Shown: positions 36,945 through 44,818 of the stretch, piece by piece
Numbering within the stretch: position 1 is the first letter of the stretch
Layout of the letters: every line of letters starts with the position of its first letter
NCBI RefSeq assembly: GCF_000758725.1
Contig: NZ_CP009428.1
Location: 1,736,001 to 1,800,000, forward strand
DNA from: Paenibacillus odorifer
Lineage (GTDB): Bacteria > Bacillota > Bacilli > Paenibacillales > Paenibacillaceae
Length of the DNA stretch: 64,000 nucleotides
Direction: 5' to 3'
Program-made: the position numbers and the translations under genes
The notes under the pieces: model-generated
Told to the model about the DNA's origin: nothing
The model's input: only the letters and a program-made list of their open reading frames with translations
The model's database searches: none

Positions 36945-39164
36945 GTGAGTACTTATATTCCAGAATACTTTCCTGATCCTGATTGTATTGCCAAATATAA
37001 TGGGGGCAAAATCGAAAATGTACTGGCCGCTGTGGCCAGCCGTTTTATCGGTGCCTATCCCCCGCAGCCTCCGGTTTACCGGGTACATTCACAGAGTGGT
37101 TTCAAACGGCTCCGCGACTGCCGTTACGATATGAATCTGGAAGAACGACTGCCGGAGCTAGAGGCAGGACAATTCGTATATGTATGGGGAAAGCTGTGGA
37201 GTGACAATGAGGTAGAAGCCCCTTTCTCAGTTAGTTGCTACAGTCCAGTTAAGGTTTACATAAATGGACGTCTGGTGTTTAGCTCCAATCTAAATGATGA
37301 TGTGTTTCCGGACCGGAGGACGTTTTTTCGGGCGGGCATGGATAAAGGCTGGAACCATCTTGTGCTGGAGTATGTAGCAACAGGTACAGGTTGCGGAGGG
37401 GTTTTTGGAACGGGCAGCGTCAAAGGTGCACCGGTACACTTTCTTACTCCAACGGCGCAGTTAAGCGGTTGTGAAGGTTGGATTTATAGTGGACCCCAAC
37501 AGACGTCTTGGGCAGCTTGGCTGGAAGCTGATTTCACTGAAGAGCAGATGACAGCTCGCTGCGCTTGGTTTCCGACGCCGCAATGGTCGCCACAGGAACA
37601 GGCAACTGGCAACTGTTCACGTATATTTGGGGAATTACTAGGAGCCAAGGCGTTTGCTTGGTGTAAGCTGGAAGTTAAGAGCCTACAGAAAGATGACATA
37701 CGCCTGCAAGGTAGCTATCGTGGAATGGCTGAAATCTCTATCTATGTGAATGGGAAACTTGTAGCTGAGCACCAGAACGTGAACGGCACGCTGGATATCC
37801 AACTGGAGCTTGGTTATGGACTACATGATCTCGTCGTGGAGTCCGTCTGCGGAGAGGGGAATTGGGGATTTGAACTGGACGTACGGTCTGGTGGTGTTCA
37901 GAGTAGTCTCGTGCAACCTTATTCAGTTGAAGGATTAACTGATCCTTGGCTGTACCTTGGACTATTCACCTCGGGGACAGCGCCGAAAGTCTTAGAACTG
38001 ACCTCTATGGATACTTTATTTGGGGAAGCGGATGAAGTAACCTTTTGGCGGGTGGACCAACCGAATAGCTGGGTTAGGCCTTATTTGGAGAGTGTTATGT
38101 TTGGGCGCTGGAATTACCCTCTAGGCGTAACCCTGTACGGATTGCTGAGAACAGGAGTAGAGCTTAAGGCCCCCCATTATGCCGAATATGCACAACACCA
38201 TATTGAGCAATGTACAGGGCTGCACGAATATGCCTTATGGGACCTTGAACGTTATGGCGCTCCGGGCATCAATCATCAGCTGGCGCTGATGGATTCGCTG
38301 GACGACTGCGGATCCTTCGGGGCAACGATGCTGGAAGCAAATAAGCTTCGTCCACTACAGGGCGCACCGGAAGCTGCTGCTGAAATTGCCAATTACATTA
38401 CTAAAGTGCAGAGCAGGCTGCCTGACGGAGCTCTGTATCGGACCAGTGGCACAGTTGATTTCATGCAGCAGACGATGTGGTGTGATGATCTGTATATGAG
38501 CACGCCTTTTCTAAGCAAATATTATAAATTGACCGGAAATGCGGCTTATCTTGATGATGCGGCGGCGCAGTTTTTACATTACAAGGAGCGGCTGTTCCAG
38601 CCGGAGCTTGGCATTATGCATCATGTATATGATTATAAGTTTAATAAACCCAATGGCGTGCCTTGGGGCAGAGGTAATGGTTGGGTGATTTTCTCGCTGA
38701 CTGAGCTGCTTGAAGTTATGCCTGAGCAACATCCGTTGCGATCTGATTTGCTTGATTATTTCCGTGAGCTTAGTAAAGGCTATCTTAAGCTGCAAGATGA
38801 GCATGGCTTATGGCATCAAGTGTTGACGGATCCTGAGTCTTACGCGGAGGCTTCTTGTACCTCTATGTTTATTTATGCTTTTGCTAGAGGCGTCCGCTGC
38901 GGTTGGCTGCTGGAACCGGAGTCATACGTAACCTCTGCACTCCACGGCTGGAGCGGCTTAACCCGTCATTGTATTGACAAACAAGGCAATGTTTACGGTG
39001 TCTGCCGCGGTTCGGGTTATTCGTTTAACAAACTGTATTATAAAGATGAATTGACCTGGCAATTAAACGATACACATGGGATTGGCATCGTGCTGCTGGC
39101 CGGAATTGAGGTTCACAGGCTTGTACGAGATTTGGAAATGAAATCACATAACGAAGCAAAATGA
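36945..39164 (+). CDS. GH105 unsaturated rhamnogalacturonyl hydrolase with N-terminal beta domains
   Basis: A 739-residue protein. Residues about 375-730 are a GH105 alpha/alpha-barrel; Asp514 in MWCDDLYMSTPFL aligns with the catalytic Asp of YteR/YesR, and PWGRGNGWVIFSL and AEASCTSMFIYAF are family blocks. GH105 enzymes hydrate the unsaturated galacturonyl end left by a lyase. The 370 N-terminal residues hold two galactose-binding-like beta domains (SPVKVYINGRLVFSS; AEISIYVNGKLVAEH), not present in YteR. The start is GTG at 36945 with AAGGAGG. It is the last gene of the operon. Confidence 0.86.
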   Translation: MSTYIPEYFPDPDCIAKYNGGKIENVLAAVASRFIGAYPPQPPVYRVHSQSGFKRLRDCRYDMNLEERLPELEAGQFVYVWGKLWSDNEVEAPFSVSCYSPVKVYINGRLVFSSNLNDDVFPDRRTFFRAGMDKGWNHLVLEYVATGTGCGGVFGTGSVKGAPVHFLTPTAQLSGCEGWIYSGPQQTSWAAWLEADFTEEQMTARCAWFPTPQWSPQEQATGNCSRIFGELLGAKAFAWCKLEVKSLQKDDIRLQGSYRGMAEISIYVNGKLVAEHQNVNGTLDIQLELGYGLHDLVVESVCGEGNWGFELDVRSGGVQSSLVQPYSVEGLTDPWLYLGLFTSGTAPKVLELTSMDTLFGEADEVTFWRVDQPNSWVRPYLESVMFGRWNYPLGVTLYGLLRTGVELKAPHYAEYAQHHIEQCTGLHEYALWDLERYGAPGINHQLALMDSLDDCGSFGATMLEANKLRPLQGAPEAAAEIANYITKVQSRLPDGALYRTSGTVDFMQQTMWCDDLYMSTPFLSKYYKLTGNAAYLDDAAAQFLHYKERLFQPELGIMHHVYDYKFNKPNGVPWGRGNGWVIFSLTELLEVMPEQHPLRSDLLDYFRELSKGYLKLQDEHGLWHQVLTDPESYAEASCTSMFIYAFARGVRCGWLLEPESYVTSALHGWSGLTRHCIDKQGNVYGVCRGSGYSFNKLYYKDELTWQLNDTHGIGIVLLAGIEVHRLVRDLEMKSHNEAK

Positions 39165-39214
39165 ATGGCATGATGAGGAATGAGACGACCGTATTAATCA
39201 CAAAATGACAGCGG

Positions 39215-39252
39215 AGCAGCGATACTCCATTAGTGGGGATCGCTGCTCTTGT
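39215..39252 (+). terminator. terminator after the rhamnogalacturonan operon
   Basis: AGCAGCGAT at 39215-39223 pairs with ATCGCTGCT at 39239-39247, with CTCC/GGGG extending the stem inward. The T tract is poor (CTTGTT), so termination may be partial. Confidence 0.65.
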
Positions 39253-39275
39253 TATGCGTTACAGTGCTACCTAAA

Positions 39276-39320
39276 CCCCCGAAACCCCGAAACCCCCCGG
39301 CCCCCCCGAAACCACCGATT
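39276..39320. repeat. C-rich low-complexity stretch
   Basis: A run of CCCCGAAA-like units (AAACCCCCGAAACCCCGAAA and onward) ending near ACCACCG. It is intergenic, with no gene on either strand, directly before the 177-bp element. Confidence 0.7.
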
Positions 39321-39342
39321 ACTCCTGCGAGACAAAGTTATG

Positions 39343-39519
39343 CGGACCCAGATGACGTTATTTGCAGATTTATTGCTTATTCGGCAGGGGTTCGGACTCC
39401 AGTGACGTTATTCCTTCGGAAACGCTCAATATAGGTAGCTTTTTATACCAATAGCGACTATGGGGTCCGATAAAATCCCAAAATAGCGATTATGCTGCGA
39501 ATAAGGTCCACTGGGTCCG
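39343..39519 (+). repeat. 177-bp dispersed element, copy B
   Basis: Same length and collinear with the reverse complement of 4941-5117. It begins CGGACCCAGATGACGTTATT and ends CACTGGGTCCG. The last 25 bp, reversed, resemble the first 25, giving imperfect terminal inverted repeats. Internal TCGGACTCCA and TGGGGTCCGA form a second inverted pair, so the whole unit could fold on itself. No coding potential was seen. Confidence 0.8.
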
Positions 39520-39585
39520 ATAGCCTCATGAACTTTGTTCGCGCGAAAAGGTAATCTAGGGACGGGGTATTGTTGTTGCCTCAAT

Positions 39586-39645
39586 GCTCCGGATGCCCCC
39601 GATGCCAGATGCCAGATGCCAGATGCTCCCGATGCCCCCATATGC
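39586..39645. repeat. GATGCC-type short tandem repeat
   Basis: The units GATGCC, GATGCCA, CAGATGC and GATGCTCCC recur about eight times in 60 bp. It lies in the intergenic gap between the 177-bp element and the AraC regulator. The remaining gap from 39646 to 39721 shows nothing recognisable. Confidence 0.7.
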
Positions 39646-39721
39646 CGACAACATTTCACATGTATACTTCCCGGCGACGGAGCGGCTACATAGAGAATCG
39701 GTTGTGATTTCTAACTGTGGA

Positions 39722-40549
39722 TCAGCGGTTTTGCTTGCGATATTGCAAAGGCGAGCGTTTAACGATTTGCTTAAACACACGCCCGAAGTGGGCGATGCTG
39801 TCAAAGCCGGTATCCTCGGCGATGTTCGTAACTTTAGCGTTGGTGCTCTGCAAGAGACGTTGGGCTTCCTTGATCCGAATGTAGTTTAGATATTCTACGA
39901 TAGTGAAGCCAGTCGTTTGCTTGAACACACGGCAGAGATAGGTGCTGCTGATGAAAAAAGTTTCAGATAGCCGCTCCAATGTAAGCTTTTCAGCATAATG
40001 TGCTTGTAAAAAATCGATAATTTCGTAGACTTTTAGCTGCTTCTCACTGCTCTCAGGGGCAATGGGCTCACGGCTTATTTCCTGTATTCTGTTCATTTCA
40101 ATAAATAGTTGGATGAGTAGCGTCTGAAGATAGGGGATTTGCTGTGTCCGTGGTTCTGTTTGTTCTTTTAGCATGCTGAAAAGTAGATATTCAATGGCCC
40201 CCTGTTCATGTACTCCGGGCCGCAAAAGCAAGCTTTGTGTAGCCATAAATGGAAAATGCAGCTCGAAGTGCGCCAATGTCTTTTGCAGAAAGCTTTCCTC
40301 AAAGTTAATTAAGATCCGTTCATGGCTTGCAGAGCCTTTAGAGGTGGTACGATGGAGCTCGTTCTTGTTAATAAAAATCAGATCACCTTTACGCAAGGTG
40401 TAGATCAGATTGTTAATGTAATAACTGCGTTCCCCGGCGAGTAAATAATAAATTTCGTAAGTATCGTGATAATGGTCGGAATCCATGCTGAATGGACCGG
40501 CTCTTTTTATTTGCTCAATCATAAAAGGAGGCTGAGGCTCCTGTTCCAT
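39722..40549 (-). CDS. AraC-family transcriptional regulator with cupin sensor
   Basis: A 275-residue cytoplasmic regulator. The N-terminal cupin-like sugar pocket is at about residues 15-130 (HYHDTYEIYYLLAGERSYYI, LRKGDLIFINKNELH). The C-terminal pair of AraC helix-turn-helix motifs is at about 175-272 (LTLERLSETFFISSTYLCRVF, VTNIAEDTGFDSIAHFGRVF). AAAGGAG precedes ATG 40549, which is preferred over the in-frame ATG at 40591. It diverges from the oxidoreductase at 40697 and probably regulates it. Confidence 0.9.
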   Translation of the reverse strand: MEQEPQPPFMIEQIKRAGPFSMDSDHYHDTYEIYYLLAGERSYYINNLIYTLRKGDLIFINKNELHRTTSKGSASHERILINFEESFLQKTLAHFELHFPFMATQSLLLRPGVHEQGAIEYLLFSMLKEQTEPRTQQIPYLQTLLIQLFIEMNRIQEISREPIAPESSEKQLKVYEIIDFLQAHYAEKLTLERLSETFFISSTYLCRVFKQTTGFTIVEYLNYIRIKEAQRLLQSTNAKVTNIAEDTGFDSIAHFGRVFKQIVKRSPLQYRKQNR

Positions 40550-40656
40550 GCTAAATCTGCTCCTTTCAGATAATGTAGATAATATATGCAAAGTTTTTAT
40601 TGTTTCTGCTAAGAATCGCTTAGATTCAGATGTATTTTATACTATACACTATAAGA

Positions 40657-40670
40657 AGAAAACGCTTTTA
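40657..40670 (+). promoter_or_regulatory. possible cre site before the Gfo/Idh/MocA gene
   Basis: AGAAAACGCTTTTA matches 12 of 14 positions of the TGWAARCGYTWNCW consensus, 27 bp before the start codon. The central AAACGCTTT core is good; the first and thirteenth bases deviate. Confidence 0.4.
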
Positions 40671-40696
40671 AATCAATAAGTGATGGAGTGATCCTG

Positions 40697-41983
40697 ATGT
40701 CCAACAAGAAATATGCTTTCGTAGGAACCGGCGGCCGAGCGGAGTTTTTTTATGGTGAGATCACTACGAATTATCGTGAAACCTCTGAAATTGTAGCCTT
40801 TTGTGATGTGAATGGAGCAAGAATGGATTATGCGAACCGTTTGCTGGAGGAAAAATATAAATATCAAGCGGTTCCTACCTATAAAGCTCATGAGTTTGAC
40901 CGTATGATTGAGGAAACCCAACCTGACACGGTAATTGTCACGAGTATTGACCGCACGCATCATCGTTACATTATCCGGGCGATGGAGCTTGGCTGCGATG
41001 TTATTTCGGAGAAACCGATGACAGTGGATGAAGAGAAATGTCAGGAAATTCTTGAAGCGATTGAGCGGACTGGGAAAAAGCTGCGTGTGACCTTCAATTA
41101 CCGCTATGCACCACACAACACCAAAATCCGTGAACTCATTATGGACGGCGCGATTGGAGAAGTGCTTTCCGTCAACTTCGAGTGGCTGCTGAATACGCAG
41201 CATGGGGCGGATTACTTCCGCAGATGGCACCGTGATAAACGGAACAGCGGAGGTCTCTTGGTTCATAAATCCACACATCATTTCGATTTGATGAATTTCT
41301 GGCTGGGTTCGCGCCCGGATACGATTTATGCGATGGGCGATCTAAGATTTTATGGCAGAGAAAACGCGGAGAAGCGCGGGGTGACTGAGTTTTATCAGCG
41401 TGCTCATGGAAGTAGCGCGGCAGAAAATGATCCGTTTGCCCTGCATCTTAAAGACAACGAGCAGTTAAAGCAGATGTATCTGGATACGGAGCATGAGGAT
41501 GGTTACCTGCGTGATCAAAGTGTGTTCGGTGATAATATCAGCATTGAGGATACGATGGCGGTTATGGTCAAATACAAAAATAAGACGATTATGAATTATT
41601 CACTTAATGCTTATCTGCCTTGGGAGGGCTTCATTGTAGTATTTAATGGAACGAAGGGGCGGATGGAAGTAAAGGTCGTCGAACAGTCTTATGTAAATGC
41701 CGGAGGAAACAAGGAAGATGAAGGGGCGTTAAAAGACAAGCGGATCACGGTCTTCCCTCATTTCGCAGCACCTTATGAAGTGGAGATTGAAGAAGGAGTT
41801 GGGGGGCACGGGGGCGGAGATCCTGTGATGCTGCGTGATATTTTTGAACGTCCGCTAGAGGATCGCTTTAATCGTGCGGCTTCCCATGTGGACGGGGCGT
41901 TGTCTATTATGACCGGGATTGCGGCAAATCGTTCGATAGCTACTGGACTTCCAGTTAAGGTAGATCAGTTAATAAAATTGTAG
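40697..41983 (+). CDS. Gfo/Idh/MocA-family oxidoreductase
   Basis: A 428-residue NAD(P)-dependent dehydrogenase. The Rossmann start KYAFVGTGGRAEFF is at about residues 5-18, and the Lys of the EKPMTVDE motif is near 107. The HKSTHHFDLMNFW segment carries the catalytic His region. These enzymes oxidise sugars or sugar acids. Beside a divergent AraC regulator and polysaccharide loci it probably handles a released monosaccharide, but the substrate is unknown. GGAG before ATG 40697 decides the start; GTG at 40688 is in frame. Confidence 0.88.
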   Translation: MSNKKYAFVGTGGRAEFFYGEITTNYRETSEIVAFCDVNGARMDYANRLLEEKYKYQAVPTYKAHEFDRMIEETQPDTVIVTSIDRTHHRYIIRAMELGCDVISEKPMTVDEEKCQEILEAIERTGKKLRVTFNYRYAPHNTKIRELIMDGAIGEVLSVNFEWLLNTQHGADYFRRWHRDKRNSGGLLVHKSTHHFDLMNFWLGSRPDTIYAMGDLRFYGRENAEKRGVTEFYQRAHGSSAAENDPFALHLKDNEQLKQMYLDTEHEDGYLRDQSVFGDNISIEDTMAVMVKYKNKTIMNYSLNAYLPWEGFIVVFNGTKGRMEVKVVEQSYVNAGGNKEDEGALKDKRITVFPHFAAPYEVEIEEGVGGHGGGDPVMLRDIFERPLEDRFNRAASHVDGALSIMTGIAANRSIATGLPVKVDQLIKL

Positions 41984-42014
41984 TAGCCCGTTTATGAACA
42001 AGCGGCTTGGGGTT

Positions 42015-42053
42015 CGGAGGGTGCGTTTCTCCAGAATCCCGGAGGACCCTCCG
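42015..42053. other. GC-rich hairpin downstream of the oxidoreductase
   Basis: CGGAGGGT at 42015-42022 pairs with ACCCTCCG at 42046-42053, with a 23-base loop and no T run. A weaker AT-rich palindrome, TTTTAGAT-TG-ATCTAAAA, follows at 42083-42100. Either could help end the upstream transcript. Confidence 0.4.
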
Positions 42054-42110
42054 CTCTGTCCGCACGTTAAGCCAACTTCTACTTTTAGATTGATCTAAAA
42101 AAAGTAAATA

Positions 42111-42160
42111 CAAGGCTGTCTCTTAGTCATCGTAGATGACTAAGAGGCAGCCTTGTTTAT
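42111..42160. terminator. long terminator between convergent genes
   Basis: A 21-bp stem pairs 42111-42131 (CAAGGCTG-CTCTTAGTCATC) with 42135-42155, with one G-T pair and a 3-base loop. TTTATTTTAG follows. It serves the oxidoreductase on the plus strand and probably the reverse-strand gene ending at 42175. Confidence 0.85.
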
Positions 42161-42174
42161 TTTAGCTAAAACAA

Positions 42175-43437
42175 TTATTGTTTGACGACGTTAAAGCCAT
42201 CTTTTTGCAATTGGGTCACGATACCATCGTCGCCGAGCATATGCAGCGCACCAACGACGACAAGGTAAGTCGCTTTTTTATCACTATTCAAATATTCTTT
42301 TACATGCTTCACCATGTTGACGTTACGATCCGAAACCAGGCCCTTATAATACTCTGGCTCTTGCGCGACCGCTTTTGTCATCGCTACGAGCGACTGCTCA
42401 TCACCTTGCATCCACATTTGGGATAGTGCATCCAGTGAAGCTGCTGCGGAAGTATTGTCCGTTTGATTGAGGCTGCCGAGTGTGTCGACAAGAAGCTTTT
42501 CTTGCAATCCATCTGAGAACTGGTCGAACATATTCAGCTGCAATTGTGTGTTTTCCAGCTCAATAATAGGTTTGTTCAGCTTGCCTGCTTTTTGTAAAAA
42601 ATATAAATCAATGCCGGTATCCGCCGTATAACTTGTAACTTGCATCTGTAGACTTGAGACACCTTGGGTAACGACCCACGGTTTGAAGGAATCGAATGCA
42701 TTTTCCGCCAGACCATTTGCTTTTAGCAGTTGAGTCACTTTGTTATAGGTATCTGCGGATACATGATCCTTGAGCTTGGTCCCATCTGTATAGGAGCCTT
42801 TTTCCAAAATAAACTTTTGGATCTCAGCTTGATCAATCTTAGAGATATCTACTTCGACACCTAAATATTGCGAGGCTTCAAAAGCAGCTTCAATCTCCGG
42901 ACGCAGCGGGTACATTTTGTCGTTAGCCACATGGATAGAACCAAGCAGATAAACGGTGTTGCCTTTGTTCTCCACTTTCCATAAGAATCCGGTGCTTCCT
43001 GCAGCTTGAGTATTGGCCACAAAAGTGATGGTGCGCAGCGCTGGACTCCACTCCACTTTATAGCTGATCGTTTCTCCTATAAAGCGGACAGGAACATAGG
43101 TGACATTGTTGATGGTCTTAGGAGCCACCTCTAGTTTTTTCTTCTCCCCATTTACCGTTGCAGTTGTGCTGCCAATGGTCAGTGAGAGGGCCAGTCCATT
43201 TTTGGTCCCTGTTACGGTTTGGGTTTTTTTATTCCAATTAATATTTACATTAAGCTTCTCTAGCAGAGGACGCATAGGAACTAGGGTCGTTCCTTTTTCT
43301 ACAACAGGGTTAGAATCGCCTAACTTTATTTCGGTTCCATCAATCCATACACCGACAGGCTTTTCAGCAGCATGCGCAGTGGTAAAGACAGACATAACCA
43401 TGAAAATGGATAAAAATAATGCACCTAGCTTTTTCAT
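42175..43437 (-). CDS. secreted TraB/GumN-family protein with N-terminal stalk domain
   Basis: A 420-residue exported protein. The signal peptide is about 23 residues and ends in TAHA. Residues about 28-140 form a copper amine oxidase N-terminal-like stalk domain (PVVEKGTTLVPMRPLLEKLN, VTYVPVRFIGETISYKVEW), common on the Paenibacillus cell surface. The TraB/GumN domain runs from about 150 to the end, with the two metal-binding boxes LLGSIHVA and VVGALHMLGDDG. TraB-family proteins are thought to be metalloproteases. No link to the neighbouring sugar genes is evident. Confidence 0.87.
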   Translation of the reverse strand: MKKLGALFLSIFMVMSVFTTAHAAEKPVGVWIDGTEIKLGDSNPVVEKGTTLVPMRPLLEKLNVNINWNKKTQTVTGTKNGLALSLTIGSTTATVNGEKKKLEVAPKTINNVTYVPVRFIGETISYKVEWSPALRTITFVANTQAAGSTGFLWKVENKGNTVYLLGSIHVANDKMYPLRPEIEAAFEASQYLGVEVDISKIDQAEIQKFILEKGSYTDGTKLKDHVSADTYNKVTQLLKANGLAENAFDSFKPWVVTQGVSSLQMQVTSYTADTGIDLYFLQKAGKLNKPIIELENTQLQLNMFDQFSDGLQEKLLVDTLGSLNQTDNTSAAASLDALSQMWMQGDEQSLVAMTKAVAQEPEYYKGLVSDRNVNMVKHVKEYLNSDKKATYLVVVGALHMLGDDGIVTQLQKDGFNVVKQ

Positions 43438-43590
43438 TAATAGGACACTCCGTTTCTAAAAAAGAATGAAAGATGTAAGTCACTCTCTGATTTTAACGTA
43501 TTTTCCCATAAACAGTTATACCTTTTGTTACTATATTGATTTGATTCCTATGATTGGAAAGTAAACTTACAGTACTTCACGTCATTCAAA

Positions 43591-43655
43591 AGTCAAAATA
43601 ATGCACATCAAAGCAAAAATCGCCCCTATTAGATCCTGTTCACTCTCCTTATCAT
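43591..43655 (+). promoter_or_regulatory. promoter with YesN-type direct-repeat operator, before GH88
   Basis: AGTCAAAAT at 43591-43599 (then AATGCACAT) and AGCAAAAAT at 43612-43620 form a direct repeat 21 bp apart. TATCAT at 43650-43655 is the likely -10 box, 58 bp from the GTC of the first repeat. The same arrangement precedes both transporter units at 50415 and 52320. Confidence 0.6.
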
Positions 43656-43696
43656 GAAACGTAAGAAACGAAGAGCCTGAAGGGAGCAAGGAACTT

Positions 43697-44818
43697 ATGT
43701 GGAGCAGTGCGATTGAAGATGCGATAGAGAAGGTACGTAAGAACATAGACCGGTTCGGGGGCAGTTTCCCTCATGTCAGCAGGAATGGAACTTATCAGCT
43801 CAATAACAACGACGACTGGACTAACGGATTTTGGAGCGGCATGTTGTGGTTGTGTTATGAATATACGCGGGATGACAGCTTCCGTATTGCGGCATCCCAT
43901 ACCGTAGAAGATTTCCGCCGCCGTTTCGCGGCAAAGACCGTGCTTGATCATCACGACATTGGCTTCCTGTATTCGTTATCCTCTAAAGCCCAGTGGATTA
44001 TAGATAAAGACGAATCAGCGCGTCAACTGACATTGCAGGCGGCAGACCTGCTGCTGAAGCGCTGGCGTACAGCTGGCGGTTATATTCAGGCATGGGGACC
44101 GGAGGGGGATGCTCAGGAAGGCGGGCGCATCATTATTGATTGTCTGTTAAATCTTCCCCTTTTGTATTGGGCCGAACAACAGACCGGTGATTCCGTATAC
44201 CGGGAGGTGGCGGTCATGCAGGCGGAGAAAACGAGACGGTATCTGGTACGGGGAGATGACAGCTCTTACCATACGTTTTTCTTCGACCCGAAGACCGGAG
44301 AGCCGATTGGCGGCGCCACACACCAGGGTTTTACTAACGGATCGACCTGGACGCGCGGGCAGGCTTGGGGTGTTTACGGTTTTGCGTTATCTTACCGCTA
44401 TACCAAAGATCCGTTGTATTTGGAAACGTCCAAGCGGATGGCCCGCTATTTTCTGGAGCATTTGCCGCAGGATCATGTCGCTTACTGGGATTTTAATGCT
44501 CCGGTGTCTCCGGATACTTACCGGGATAGCTCGGCCTCTGCAATAGTAGCAGCCGGACTTCAGGAACTGCTGGAGCTAATGGATGGGGAGGATTCTGAGC
44601 GGGCTTATTTTCAGCAGGGATTAGTGCAGTCGATGACTTCGCTTGTGCAGAACTATTCCACGCTCGGCGAAGAGGCGGAGGGGCTGCTGAAGCATGGTTC
44701 TTACCATGTGCGCGGCGATCTGTCTCCAGATGACTTCATGATCTGGGGAGATTATTTCTATCTCGAAGCATTGATGCGGCTGCAAAATGGCAACAAGGGG
44801 TACTGGTATGAACGCTGA
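43697..44818 (+). CDS. GH88 unsaturated glucuronyl hydrolase
   Basis: A 373-residue cytoplasmic GH88 enzyme that removes the 4,5-unsaturated uronic acid left at oligosaccharide ends by a lyase. The two catalytic Asp are Asp87 (DHHDIGFLY) and Asp148 (IIIDCLLN), one residue from Asp88/Asp149 of the Bacillus sp. GL1 enzyme. WTNGFWSGMLW and STWTRGQAWGVYGF are family blocks. It is the first gene of the locus, with a GAAGGGAG site upstream, and overlaps the heparinase-like gene by 11 bp. GH88 rather than GH105 points to glucuronic-type substrates such as glycosaminoglycans or xanthan-like polymers. Confidence 0.93.
   Translation: MWSSAIEDAIEKVRKNIDRFGGSFPHVSRNGTYQLNNNDDWTNGFWSGMLWLCYEYTRDDSFRIAASHTVEDFRRRFAAKTVLDHHDIGFLYSLSSKAQWIIDKDESARQLTLQAADLLLKRWRTAGGYIQAWGPEGDAQEGGRIIIDCLLNLPLLYWAEQQTGDSVYREVAVMQAEKTRRYLVRGDDSSYHTFFFDPKTGEPIGGATHQGFTNGSTWTRGQAWGVYGFALSYRYTKDPLYLETSKRMARYFLEHLPQDHVAYWDFNAPVSPDTYRDSSASAIVAAGLQELLELMDGEDSERAYFQQGLVQSMTSLVQNYSTLGEEAEGLLKHGSYHVRGDLSPDDFMIWGDYFYLEALMRLQNGNKGYWYER

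Noticed and set aside
39205..39434. Short plus-strand reading frames in the repeat-rich gap
   Set aside because: They read through the terminator, the C-rich repeat and the 177-bp element, lack binding sites and have repeat-driven composition.
42015..42053. GC hairpin as a riboswitch or attenuator
   Set aside because: It lies downstream of a gene end and upstream of no plus-strand gene, so a regulatory leader role is unlikely.
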